NCBI GenBank assembly: GCA_017936885.1 | Contig: JAGBEO010000013.1 | Coordinates: 186,001 to 250,000 of the forward strand | Length of the DNA stretch: 64,000 bases | From: Lachnospiraceae bacterium | GTDB taxonomy: Bacteria; Bacillota; Clostridia; Lachnospirales; Lachnospiraceae | Direction: 5' to 3' | Shown: piece after piece, positions 47,115 through 54,668 of the stretch | How the letters are laid out: the number at the start of each line of letters is the position of its first letter | Position numbering within the stretch: position 1 is the first letter of the stretch | Notes under the pieces: model-generated | The model's input: the letters and a program-made list of their open reading frames with translations, nothing else | Databases searched by the model: none | Told to the model about the DNA's origin: nothing | Translations under genes and position numbers: made by a program

Positions 47115-47414
47115 TTATAATCCATATTTTGACCTCATATCGGAAATCACTGCATCTGCCTCACGATATTTGCCTTCTTCACCATGTTTTCTGGATTTCT
47201 CCAGCTTTGCTAACATTTCTTCTTCCGTCATTGCCGCATATGGACTATAATATACTGTATTTCTCTTGATTTCAAAAGGAAAACCATTGTTTGCTACAGC
47301 CTGTGTTAAAAACATTCTGATTGCAGTTGTTGTATCAGTACCCAAATCTTTAAATAACATATCAGATTTCATCTTCAAATCATCATCAACTCTCACCTGA
47401 ATTGTGCTTGCCAT
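47115..47414 (-). CDS. RelB/DinJ family antitoxin, without intact toxin
   Basis: 99 residues from ATG 47414 (AAGGAAG before it). Ribbon-helix-helix N-terminus: STIQVRVDDDLKMKSDMLFKDLGTDTTTAIRMFL, then the RelB-type QAVANNGFPFEI. The C-terminal tail (EEEMLAKLEKSRKHGEEG) would wrap the toxin. No intact RelE/YafQ gene follows; only the frameshifted remnant does. It may be an orphan antitoxin or an isolated repressor. Confidence 0.85.
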   Translation of the reverse strand: MASTIQVRVDDDLKMKSDMLFKDLGTDTTTAIRMFLTQAVANNGFPFEIKRNTVYYSPYAAMTEEEMLAKLEKSRKHGEEGKYREADAVISDMRSKYGL

Positions 47415-47517
47415 AAAATACACTTCCTTCTTTTTTAATTAGAATGCTCATTCATTGCCAAATCAATGCATTTGCAATATTTTATTTAATTTTGGAGAGC
47501 CTTGGATGTTAAAGGTG

Positions 47518-48303
47518 TCAAATAAACTCAATACGATATGTCATCTCATGCCATTCTTCTCCACCCCAGGTTGAATCTGCAATGCCACGATCAACAAATC
47601 CCATCTTCTTATACATTTTCACCTTATTTTGCAGGCATGTCAGTACCAGCATTCCACGGTCATTTTCTCTTTCTCGCCTTAAGTACTGAAACACCAACTC
47701 TCTGGCAAGTCCCTGTTTCCGATATTCCGGTAACACATCCAGTCCCAACAACATAATATTTTGTCCATCCTGCTTGTGTAAATCCGCATCTGTAAAAAAA
47801 TCATCCCTGAATGAATATTCATCCGTTGCCAAACCATTCAGAAATCCTGCAAGCTTACCATTTGTCTTGTCAACTGCCACTAAGAACAATTCCGGTGCTT
47901 TAGCAATTCTTTCTTTCATACATTTTTCAGAACATGCCTCATTGGGCGGGAAGCATATCTGTTCAATGAGCACTGCCTGTTCTGCTTCCTCCTGTCTGAT
48001 AGAACGGAACTCATACTTTTCCATCAGGTCTTTATCTGCCAGATGATACTCTGCAAGCAGCTTCCTCGCATATTCTTTTCCCTCTTCAGATAAATATACA
48101 CATTTACTCTTCTTTGGCTGATACAGTAATTCTTTTTGTTCTAACACATTTAATGTGTCAAAATCATAACCTTTCCAGCTCGGTTCCAAGTATTTGCAAT
48201 ATTCATTATTCTCCTGAAACCTCGTCAGATATAAAAGCATCAGCGACAATTCCTCAACCGCTTGTTTTCTTGATTTCTTATTCATATTCCTATTCATATT
48301 CAT
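47518..48303 (-). CDS. DUF6429-like / GNAT acetyltransferase fusion
   Basis: 261 residues. Residues 1-90 look like a DUF6429-type helical domain (SWKGYDFDTLNVLEQKELL, VYLSEEGKEYARKLL). The rest is a GNAT N-acetyltransferase with the acetyl-CoA loop YRKQGLARELV and the final strand VKMYKKMGFVDRG. The ATG at 48303 overlaps the SWIM stop (TGATG); an upstream TTG is less likely. The acyl acceptor is unknown. Part of this gene is duplicated as a fossil at 45246-45280. Confidence 0.85.
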   Translation of the reverse strand: MNMNRNMNKKSRKQAVEELSLMLLYLTRFQENNEYCKYLEPSWKGYDFDTLNVLEQKELLYQPKKSKCVYLSEEGKEYARKLLAEYHLADKDLMEKYEFRSIRQEEAEQAVLIEQICFPPNEACSEKCMKERIAKAPELFLVAVDKTNGKLAGFLNGLATDEYSFRDDFFTDADLHKQDGQNIMLLGLDVLPEYRKQGLARELVFQYLRRERENDRGMLVLTCLQNKVKMYKKMGFVDRGIADSTWGGEEWHEMTYRIEFI

Positions 48304-48737
48304 CACCAATAATGATTCCTTATATCTTCCAGTTCTACGAGTGCATCATATAGTCTCTCCTGAAGTTCAGCTTTTGAAAGACTATTTACATATTTACGAA
48401 GTTCTATATAGTGCTGTTTTTCTCTTTCTTCTTCCTCTCGTTCCCATTCTTCCACTTGTTTGAGAAAGTCCTTGGCGGCCTTTGGTTCAGCCGTGAAATA
48501 CAGTGCGATCATATGCTTACATACCACTCGTCTGCCATCTGCAAACGGACAATTGCAGACAGAATGCCTTGGATGCGCTTTATCAATATGCACCGTATAA
48601 GAATTGCCTTCACTGCCAGAAACCATTCCGTCATATGTATCATCCCCGGATTTACTCCATGAAATGACTTTCTTATTTTCATAATAATCCATACCACGCC
48701 AGACAGATTTACCGCTGGCAAGTTCTATTAGTCCCAT
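48303..48737 (-). CDS. SWIM zinc finger protein
   Basis: 144 residues. SWIM motif CNCPFADGRRVVCKH (CxC then CxH) near residues 61-75, usually a DNA- or protein-binding zinc module. The N-terminus (ASGKSVWRGMDYYENKKV) is typical of the family. A charged Glu/Arg coil follows (WEREEEEREKQHYIELRKY). GAGGA lies nine bases before the ATG. Coupled to the GNAT gene; the pair appears again as a fossil next to cotJC. Confidence 0.88.
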   Translation of the reverse strand: MGLIELASGKSVWRGMDYYENKKVISWSKSGDDTYDGMVSGSEGNSYTVHIDKAHPRHSVCNCPFADGRRVVCKHMIALYFTAEPKAAKDFLKQVEEWEREEEEREKQHYIELRKYVNSLSKAELQERLYDALVELEDIRNHYW

Positions 48738-48808
48738 ATACTTTAATCCTCACTTTAGTTCTTAAAGATGTAAACCATAAACAATATTCAACGCTCCAAA
48801 GCAAATCA

Positions 48809-50143
48809 TTATCTGTTTTCATAATAACGTAGATTTTTAGCCTTACCTCTTTTCAATAAAGTTCCATCCTCTGTCAACTCACGCAAAAGCAAAATTGCTG
48901 TTGCCTGAGAAATACCAAGTTCTTCTTCAATATCTTTACGTACTACATATCCGTTGCGATGACAAAGTTCCAGAACCGTATTGATCCGTTCCTCTTTTTT
49001 CGTCAGATTCATCATGCCCCTATTTTTTGTATCATCCATAGTATTACATTTTTCTATATGATAGTTTGTATTGGGCAGAGTAATTTTAAATGCATGATCT
49101 GTCGTTTCAATCAGAGGTTTTTCCATGTACTCGTCATAACATTCATTGATTTTCAAAATACCAGTTCCATACGCTTCGATCAATTTCAGGCGATAAAAAA
49201 TATTGGCCAGATACTGATTGCGCAAAACTGAAACACCAAGCTTCACATCATCCAAAGATATGCCTTTCACCAATCCACCAATCGTCACAAATTCAATTCG
49301 ATCTTCAAAAATGCTAATCAGAGTAGGTCCACTGAAAGAATAATCCCGATGCACAATGGCATTCAGCAATGCTTCACGAACAGCTTCAACCGGATAATCA
49401 CGCATATCCACACGATCAAGACCTGAAAATTCTGCACGGGTACGATTATAGCGATCAATATATGAAAAAGCCTCTTCAAGCTGTTCCAACAAGGAACCGG
49501 AAAGTTCTTGCCTGTCCTTGAAAACAGATTTTTTACTCCCCTCAAATACCGCCAGCTTAATTGTATGAGAACATTGTTCTGACAGCAAAAAAGCAAGATT
49601 TGTATATGTGTTATCGTCACCAATCAGGTGCAAAGTTTTCATCTGTGCATTTCCAAACTCTACATTTCGTTTTTTAAAAAAATTAGAAGCCTTTTCAAAT
49701 GTCAGTTGCTGATTAATAGATCTTGCTGTTTCGTAACTGTCCCCACTTGTTTCTTTGATCATATTCAGAATAGCTGCATCGGATGCCGGAACTGTAGAAG
49801 CACCCTGCCGTACATATACCCCTTCAGGCCGAATCCCTTTACTATGAAGATAGTATGGTCTTGCGGTACCACGCTGTACGGTAACACTAACAATCTTTTT
49901 TCCGTCCATAATTTCATTGCGACACTCCATAAACATGGTAATATCAGGGCGTACTGTATCACGAATAGCATTTGTAACACGCAGCATTGTTTCATCCACA
50001 TCATCAACACCGCATACGCTTCCATCATCATTTAAACCAATAAAAAGAGTACCACCATCACAATTGGCAAAAGCAATAATGGTATTTTTTATATCATCCA
50101 CATATTCTCTTTTGAATTCAGTTGTCTTATTTTCCGTAAGCAT
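48809..50143 (-). CDS. AlbA_2 (Schlafen-type) domain transcriptional regulator
   Basis: 444 residues from ATG 50143 (GGAGG six bases before). The N-terminal AlbA_2 domain (EFKREYVDDIKNTIIAFANCDGGTLFIG) binds nucleic acid in relatives. The middle has the HATPase-like block NAIVHRDYSFSGPTLISIFEDR. The C-terminus is a winged helix (VRKDIEEELGISQATAILLLREL). COG2865-type proteins of this layout are usually predicted regulators. A piece of a second copy (about 90% identical over 96 bases) lies at 50580-50675. Confidence 0.87.
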   Translation of the reverse strand: MLTENKTTEFKREYVDDIKNTIIAFANCDGGTLFIGLNDDGSVCGVDDVDETMLRVTNAIRDTVRPDITMFMECRNEIMDGKKIVSVTVQRGTARPYYLHSKGIRPEGVYVRQGASTVPASDAAILNMIKETSGDSYETARSINQQLTFEKASNFFKKRNVEFGNAQMKTLHLIGDDNTYTNLAFLLSEQCSHTIKLAVFEGSKKSVFKDRQELSGSLLEQLEEAFSYIDRYNRTRAEFSGLDRVDMRDYPVEAVREALLNAIVHRDYSFSGPTLISIFEDRIEFVTIGGLVKGISLDDVKLGVSVLRNQYLANIFYRLKLIEAYGTGILKINECYDEYMEKPLIETTDHAFKITLPNTNYHIEKCNTMDDTKNRGMMNLTKKEERINTVLELCHRNGYVVRKDIEEELGISQATAILLLRELTEDGTLLKRGKAKNLRYYENR

Positions 50144-50301
50144 ATGCAACCTCCAACAATCTAATCTAATTTAATCAAATCTAATAATTATTATAATTAT
50201 ATTTTACCCTTTTTCAAGTAGAAATAAAAATTGTTTTTCTTATTTAACAACAGTTTTGTTACATTTATCAGCCTTTCACCCCGCTTACTTAAATCGCTAA
50301 T

Positions 50302-50412
50302 TTCGGCGAAGTACTGCGCATCGTTCAGGATAAATTAGATTCCAGGAACTTCTATGCCTTCAATCCCGGCTTCGACAGTTCTACCGGCAAGGGAAGCTGT
50401 CCCTGCAATTAA
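50302..50412 (+). pseudogene. Second copy of the cotJC 3' end
   Basis: Codes FGEVLRIVQDKLDSRNFYAFNPGFD followed by SSTGKGSCPCN and TAA. The first 25 codons match the cotJC end with only two residue changes, then diverge. No upstream part of the gene is present; the 150 bases before it (50150-50301) are AT-rich with nothing recognisable. Either a leftover of the original cotJC end displaced by an insertion, or the att-like end of a second unit. Confidence 0.85.
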
Positions 50413-50475
50413 CAACCAATTATGGAATGCTATGCAGTATACTAAAATTCCTCAAGCATAAACACAGATAGGCAA

Positions 50476-50505
50476 TACGGCAGGCTCTATTACAAGCCTG
50501 CCGTA
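50476..50505. terminator. Hairpin after the cotJC 3'-end copy
   Basis: TACGGCAGGCT (50476-50486) pairs perfectly with AGCCTGCCGTA (50495-50505), loop 8. It sits 64 bases beyond the fossil stop, where a cotJC terminator would be. Its sequence differs from the hairpins in direct repeats A and B and lacks a T run. Confidence 0.55.
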
Positions 50506-50507
50506 AT

Positions 50508-50579
50508 CAAAACCAAATCTTTCTTCACTTCTGAAAGCCCATTAACACATCCGTAATCCATTGATAGAAAACAAAATAA
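50508..50579 (-). pseudogene. Fossil of the ATPase_2/DUF234 gene 3' end
   Basis: Aligns with the last ~75 bases of the intact gene (45401-45475). It still reads ILFSING in one frame, but the frame then shifts and meets a stop. It directly abuts the AlbA_2 fossil, marking a deletion junction. Confidence 0.7.
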
Positions 50580-50675
50580 TTTGTATTAGGTAAAGTAATT
50601 TTAAATGCATGATCTCTCATTTAGATCAGAGGTTTTTCCATATACTCGTCATAACATTCATTGATATTCAAAATA
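50580..50675 (-). pseudogene. Fossil of the AlbA_2 regulator gene
   Basis: 96 bases aligned without gaps to 49065-49160 of the intact gene, about nine differences. It includes the codons for NINECYDEYMEKPLI. The 50621-51289 frame runs into this fossil and uses it as its C-terminus. Confidence 0.85.
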
Positions 50676-51289
50676 TTTTTTTTCAATATACCTTTATTAT
50701 ATTCTTCAATCCAATACATCATATCTGCATATGCCAATAAGTCAAAATCTCTGCCATAAATATCATTTAATGCCAACGCTTTTATTCTACCATAGGAATA
50801 AGAATCATGTCCTGAATTTGTTGGAGGAAAATAAAATTGTTTTTGTTCTTTTAATTTATTATATTGGGAAATTTCCCCAGCCCGCTTGTATTCTGCCAAA
50901 AGATTCAAATACATAATCCCCAGACTGATTGAAAATGCCGCACAATAATTACAAATCAAAACCTGAACCGGAATGTTATCTATAAGTTTAAATCTAAATA
51001 CTTTATTGTCTATGACACTTTTGCAAAAACATGCCGAAATCTTATGTATATCAATAAGATTTTCATCAACACACTGATTAATTCCTATATAAAAAAATTT
51101 CTCTTTTAAACTGTTCTTAGTTTCAATATAATTTGTATATAGAACTTCTTTATATTCATTCAAGTCTCTAATTTGAAAATCATAATACTGCTCTGCATAA
51201 TATGACTGCTTTAATAATCGGGCAATATTAACTATTTGTGGTTCGATTGCCCTCTCCCATAAGAAACTATATGTGATCTCTTTATTCAA
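50621..51289 (-). CDS. Unrecognised soluble protein whose C-terminus is borrowed from an AlbA_2 fossil
   Basis: 222 residues starting at TTG 51289 with GGGAGGA before it; the start overlaps the previous gene by 8 bases. Mostly helical, Tyr- and Asn-rich, no membrane segment. A notable segment is LIDIHKISACFCKSVIDNK near residues 78-96. The last ~15 residues (NINECYDEYMEKPLI) are identical in character to the AlbA_2 regulator and come from the fossil at 50580-50675, so the natural end has been lost and the protein may be truncated. Low GC compared with core genes. Function unknown; last gene of an AT-rich three-gene unit. Confidence 0.65.
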   Translation of the reverse strand: MNKEITYSFLWERAIEPQIVNIARLLKQSYYAEQYYDFQIRDLNEYKEVLYTNYIETKNSLKEKFFYIGINQCVDENLIDIHKISACFCKSVIDNKVFRFKLIDNIPVQVLICNYCAAFSISLGIMYLNLLAEYKRAGEISQYNKLKEQKQFYFPPTNSGHDSYSYGRIKALALNDIYGRDFDLLAYADMMYWIEEYNKGILKKNILNINECYDEYMEKPLI

Positions 51290-51557
51290 GAATGTCCTCC
51301 CATCCCATAGAAAAACTTATGCTCTCATCATTATAGATAAACTTTATATTTTCGTCTAAACTATGCCCCTTATTTTTTAATTTAATATCTGCCAGCTTTA
51401 CTTCAAGTATTTTGATGTCTTGCATACTATTTTTTTTATCATTTGCTACTTTTTTCGCATTATCAAAGTATCTGACAAATTTAAAAATAACAATCAGTAC
51501 ACAAACAACTATCATTACTAATGAAAACATTAACAACCAATCTAAACCGTTTTGCAT
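51282..51557 (-). CDS. Unrecognised single-pass membrane protein
   Basis: 91 residues. A strong N-terminal membrane helix (LLMFSLVMIVVCVLIVIFKF, residues 8-27) is followed by a Lys-rich juxtamembrane stretch, a short coil (MQDIKILEVKLADIKLKNK) and an acidic end. AAGGAAG precedes the ATG. Predicted N-out/C-in from the positive residues after the helix. Coupled by overlap to the 222-residue protein and probably acts with it. Confidence 0.65.
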   Translation of the reverse strand: MQNGLDWLLMFSLVMIVVCVLIVIFKFVRYFDNAKKVANDKKNSMQDIKILEVKLADIKLKNKGHSLDENIKFIYNDESISFSMGWEDILE

Positions 51558-51584
51558 ATCAAATATCTTCCTTTCTGATTATTC

Positions 51585-52130
51585 TCAATAACTTACAACA
51601 TTTTTAACTGGTTTCTTATAAATAATAATCTTGTCTCTTATGCCATACTTCAAAAGTATAAACATGTATAAGAACTGCATAACAATCAAAAAAATCTGAT
51701 TTCCGAAATTTACTTTAAAACTCAATAACACATACAAAAATGCTAATAAAATAGTACTCACCATGGTAAGAGCCGCATACTCAAGCTTTACTTCCATATT
51801 ATCAATCTGCTGTATTTCTCTATCATTATTAAAAGAATTACTTAATGAAAAATGCTGATACAGAAAAACTGTGGTTGTCGCTATATGCGTTGGAATAAAA
51901 GTGGTGTTAAGTAAACGTAATATATTAAGCCAATCCACAGATTCTTCAGCCACATAATACACACTATAAATTTCAACAACAAAAACCAAAATTGAAATAA
52001 ATATTGGAATCATTACATTGTATCTTGTAGTATGAAATGTCAATACACTCTTTTCCGACTCCAACTCATGATATCTCTTTTTATCCTTAAAACACATACA
52101 AAAATTTTTTGTTCCTTCCTGTATGCTCAT
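51585..52130 (-). CDS. Unrecognised four-helix membrane protein
   Basis: 181 residues. Hydrophobic segments at about 40-60, 70-92, 118-138 and 142-162, with basic cytoplasmic ends (CFKDKKRYHELESEK and IYKKPVKN). No catalytic motif is visible. The assigned ATG has AAAGG touching it, which is unusually close, so the start is uncertain. First gene of the AT-rich unit, with its own promoter at 52185-52212 and a divergent regulator-like gene beyond. Confidence 0.65.
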   Translation of the reverse strand: MSIQEGTKNFCMCFKDKKRYHELESEKSVLTFHTTRYNVMIPIFISILVFVVEIYSVYYVAEESVDWLNILRLLNTTFIPTHIATTTVFLYQHFSLSNSFNNDREIQQIDNMEVKLEYAALTMVSTILLAFLYVLLSFKVNFGNQIFLIVMQFLYMFILLKYGIRDKIIIYKKPVKNVVSY

Positions 52131-52184
52131 CCTTTGTGCACACTATTATTTGTTAATTTCAATTCTATACAAACTATATATATA

Positions 52185-52212
52185 ATTATACATCACTTTT
52201 GTTATTTTGCAA
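52185..52212 (-). promoter_or_regulatory. Promoter of the AT-rich membrane-protein unit
   Basis: On the minus strand TTGCAA (52207-52212) and TATAAT (52185-52190) with a 16-base spacer, 55 bases before the start codon. Confidence 0.65.
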
Positions 52213-52229
52213 TTTAATAATTATATTTT

Positions 52230-52257
52230 ATGAACCATCCTTTTGCAAAAGGTTCAT
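52230..52257. promoter_or_regulatory. Nested palindrome between divergent promoters, operator candidate
   Basis: The perfect 14-bp palindrome CCTTTTGCAAAAGG (52239-52252) sits inside a wider inverted repeat, ATGAACC (52230-52236) with GGTTCAT (52251-52257). It lies between the minus promoter (52185-52212) and the plus promoter (52313-52341). The plus strand continues TTTTTCTT, so a terminator reading is possible, but no transcript is known to enter from the left. The rest of the 299-base gap is AT-rich with no frame of note. Confidence 0.5.
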
Positions 52258-52312
52258 TTTTCTTACCATTTATTTATTTTGTTCATCTTTGTGATATTTT
52301 AACCAAATTTCA

Positions 52313-52341
52313 TTGAAATCAGACATATTTTTAGCTATACT
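52313..52341 (+). promoter_or_regulatory. Promoter of the winged-helix-like gene
   Basis: TTGAAA at 52313-52318 and TATACT at 52336-52341 with a 17-base spacer, giving a leader of about 80 bases. A 10-bp palindrome TCTACGTAGA (52402-52411) lies in the leader just before the RBS. Confidence 0.7.
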
Positions 52342-52429
52342 ATAATCGTAATTAGTTTTTTTAAGAACTCTAGAAAAATGTATTTAAAACAGAAATACTA
52401 TTCTACGTAGATTTGAAAGGACATATATA

Positions 52430-53419
52430 ATGAACCAGAAAAACCGCACAATCTCTAATAGTCAACTATCAAAAAATAATATTTCATACTTAAATAGCAA
52501 TCTAACCAAAAAAGGAAAATTACTTTTATTAACACTATATAAGTATCATCCTTTAAAACATAAGGATTTGGCAAAAATGCTAGACATGCAAACTAATGGT
52601 CTCACAAATTTGATTTCTCATATCAACAATAAGATTTATAAAGATTTGATAGAATTTCAACGTGTTGGACGTTGTAAATTTTACTCCCTTTCTCAAATTG
52701 CAGAAACATATACAGAAAACATATTATTGCCAGAAGAAACAGTTCGCTTAAATGCTCACACGTCTTTTCTGCATAATGATTTCATAATTAGAGATGTTCT
52801 GGACTCTCTCAGAAAATTTCAAGAATTTGAAGGATCTGACTGGTATATCGTATTAGATGATTTATTATATGTTGAAACAAGAAATAGTCATGCAACAACC
52901 ATAAACTCGAAAGATACAAGCAATCATACTTATAATAATTTAAAAAATTTCAAACAAGAAACCTATCAAAATTACATCAGATTTAAAAATGCATTGATAT
53001 CTTTAATCGTGCAACATGGAAAACAATCTGTACAAAAAATATATGACATATTGGATCAAAAAATACTATCTAAGCGCTTGGATTTTTTATTATCAAATAT
53101 TTTAGATGATTTTTACAAAATAGAACCGCTTTTCCATCTGGAAAAGGAAGACTTGCAATCTGCATATTCCATTATTGATAAGATATTTTCAGATTGTTTT
53201 CCTGAAACGTTTGGAACCAATTCCTATATATTACCAACAGAATATTGCAGTATTTATTCTGTTATTATTAATATGACTAATGAATTTAAAGAGAATAATT
53301 ATGATAAAGCCATTTCCATTGAACAATGGGAAAAGAAATTCTATACCAAGAATCATTTTAGCTGTATATCTTATATTGCAGAAAAGTGTAACACCATTTA
53401 CATAAGGCCGTCACAATAA
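52430..53419 (+). CDS. Unrecognised protein with N-terminal winged-helix-like domain
   Basis: 329 residues, very AT-rich codons (many AAA, ATA, TTA) unlike the core genes. Residues ~25-95 look like a winged helix: GKLLLLTLYKYHPLKHKDLAKML, QTNGLTNLISHIN as recognition helix, and KFYSLSQIAETY as wing. The remainder is helical with no known motif. AAAGGA lies before the ATG. Divergent from the three-gene unit with a palindrome between, which fits a local regulator. It could also be an effector that senses something through its large C-terminal part. Confidence 0.65.
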   Translation: MNQKNRTISNSQLSKNNISYLNSNLTKKGKLLLLTLYKYHPLKHKDLAKMLDMQTNGLTNLISHINNKIYKDLIEFQRVGRCKFYSLSQIAETYTENILLPEETVRLNAHTSFLHNDFIIRDVLDSLRKFQEFEGSDWYIVLDDLLYVETRNSHATTINSKDTSNHTYNNLKNFKQETYQNYIRFKNALISLIVQHGKQSVQKIYDILDQKILSKRLDFLLSNILDDFYKIEPLFHLEKEDLQSAYSIIDKIFSDCFPETFGTNSYILPTEYCSIYSVIINMTNEFKENNYDKAISIEQWEKKFYTKNHFSCISYIAEKCNTIYIRPSQ

Positions 53420-53463
53420 AACATTCCTATCTCTTGGCAAACATCCGATTTGGTTGCAGTTCT

Positions 53464-53555
53464 TGTCCGTCATAATTTGATTTATTCATGAAAAAGAAGC
53501 TGTTGCAAAGGTAAATGAAAAACTAATTATTCACTACCAAAGCAATGGCTTCTTT
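53464..53555 (+). repeat. Direct repeat copy B: cotJC stop region plus terminator hairpin
   Basis: TGTCCGTCATAA (53464-53475), AAGAAGCTGTTGCAAAGG (53494-53511), TCACTACC (53531-53538) and AAGCAATGGCTTCTTT (53540-53555) repeat the blocks of copy A in order; spacing differs by some bases. The triplets before it (GGTTGCAGTTCT) continue in frame with the CPS-stop codons, so it looks like the end of a cotJC gene whose body is absent. It marks the right edge of the island. The remaining gap to manA holds nothing else recognised. Confidence 0.8.
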
Positions 53556-53648
53556 AAGATGTCCACCCCTAATATTATATCCACGAAAGAAGCAGCCAAA
53601 TATATGATGCGGCAACAACATATTTGGTTAATAATAGATACTCTTCGA

Positions 53649-54668
53649 TTAACAGCTTACCTTCAACAGACAAGCCTTCCCATGCAGCTTAAACGCCACG
53701 GAATCAGCCGGTACAAAGATACAGTCTCCTTTATAGAAATTGAGCATCTGCATATCCTCCCAGAACAACACGCCGCATCCTTCCGTACAAAGAAATACCT
53801 GAAAGGAATTACTTCCCGTTTGAAAATCTGCCATTTCCCGGCATCGCTCCGTATTGAGCAGCATACGTTCTACTTGAAAATATTTGCAGCGGCACAGCAA
53901 GTCTGTCGCATATCCTCTGTGGAATTTCAAAACCCTCATAGGCTGCGCAGGTTCAGAGCTGCCTTTTAAGTTTGCTACTTCAAGCGCTTTATCCAGATGC
54001 AAAGCGCGTTTCTGCCCGTTCTTATCTACACGGTTATAATCATATAAGCGATAAGTAAGATTAGAATTTTCCTGAACCTCGGCAATCAGCGCTCCTGCTC
54101 CGATTGCATGAACCTGTCCTGCTTCAATAAAAAATACATCATCCTTTTTTACGGCTATCTTTTGCAGGTATTTTTCAACAGTGCCATCCTCTATACTGTT
54201 TCTGAGAACCTCTTTATCCATGTCGTGATAAAAACCATATACAAGGTTGGCATCCTTTCCCGCATCCAGAACATACCACATCTCAGTCTTCCCGAGGGAA
54301 CCATTCTCATACTTTCCGGCATACTCATCATCGGGATGCACTTGCACCGACAAGTTTTGTTTTGCATCAATCAGTTTTATAAGAACCGGTAACTCCCCGT
54401 CTGTTTTCGGATGTGTGCCCAGATATTCCGGATGTTTTTTAATGACATCTGTCAACAGCATGCCTTTATGTATTCCGGATACAACTTTACTACTACCATC
54501 CGGATGCGTGGAACATTCCCATGTTTCAGCAAGCGGTGACATATCAATCTCTTTGGAAAAATCATCCTTTAATCTTCTTCCGCCCCACAGGTAGTCTTTC
54601 CCGGCCGGTGCCAATAAAAAAGGTTGCGAATTGTTATCAAGTTTCCAATTCATATTTTTGTTTGTCAT
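53649..54668 (-). CDS. manA: Mannose-6-phosphate isomerase, class I
   Basis: Zinc enzyme that interconverts fructose-6-P and mannose-6-P. 339 residues from ATG 54668 (AAGGA upstream); the frame is open to 54701. Zinc ligands are visible in LSVQVHPDDEYA (Gln, His), LGKTEMWYVL (Glu) and FFIEAGQVHAIG (His). The start lies 32 bases inside manC, so the genes are tightly coupled. Together with manC it feeds GDP-mannose for glycans; no glycan cluster is adjacent. Confidence 0.93.
   Translation of the reverse strand: MTNKNMNWKLDNNSQPFLLAPAGKDYLWGGRRLKDDFSKEIDMSPLAETWECSTHPDGSSKVVSGIHKGMLLTDVIKKHPEYLGTHPKTDGELPVLIKLIDAKQNLSVQVHPDDEYAGKYENGSLGKTEMWYVLDAGKDANLVYGFYHDMDKEVLRNSIEDGTVEKYLQKIAVKKDDVFFIEAGQVHAIGAGALIAEVQENSNLTYRLYDYNRVDKNGQKRALHLDKALEVANLKGSSEPAQPMRVLKFHRGYATDLLCRCKYFQVERMLLNTERCREMADFQTGSNSFQVFLCTEGCGVLFWEDMQMLNFYKGDCIFVPADSVAFKLHGKACLLKVSC

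Noticed and set aside
45116-53463. Phage or integrative element with integrase
   Set aside because: No integrase, portal, capsid, relaxase or transposase gene is present; only a possible recombinase fragment.
45104-53555. CRISPR array from the recurring hairpin blocks
   Set aside because: Only two copies, 8 kb apart; no short regularly spaced repeats anywhere in the window.
53559-53969. Plus-strand frame starting just after direct repeat B
   Set aside because: It is mostly antisense to manA and has no family features; only the first 90 bases are outside manA.
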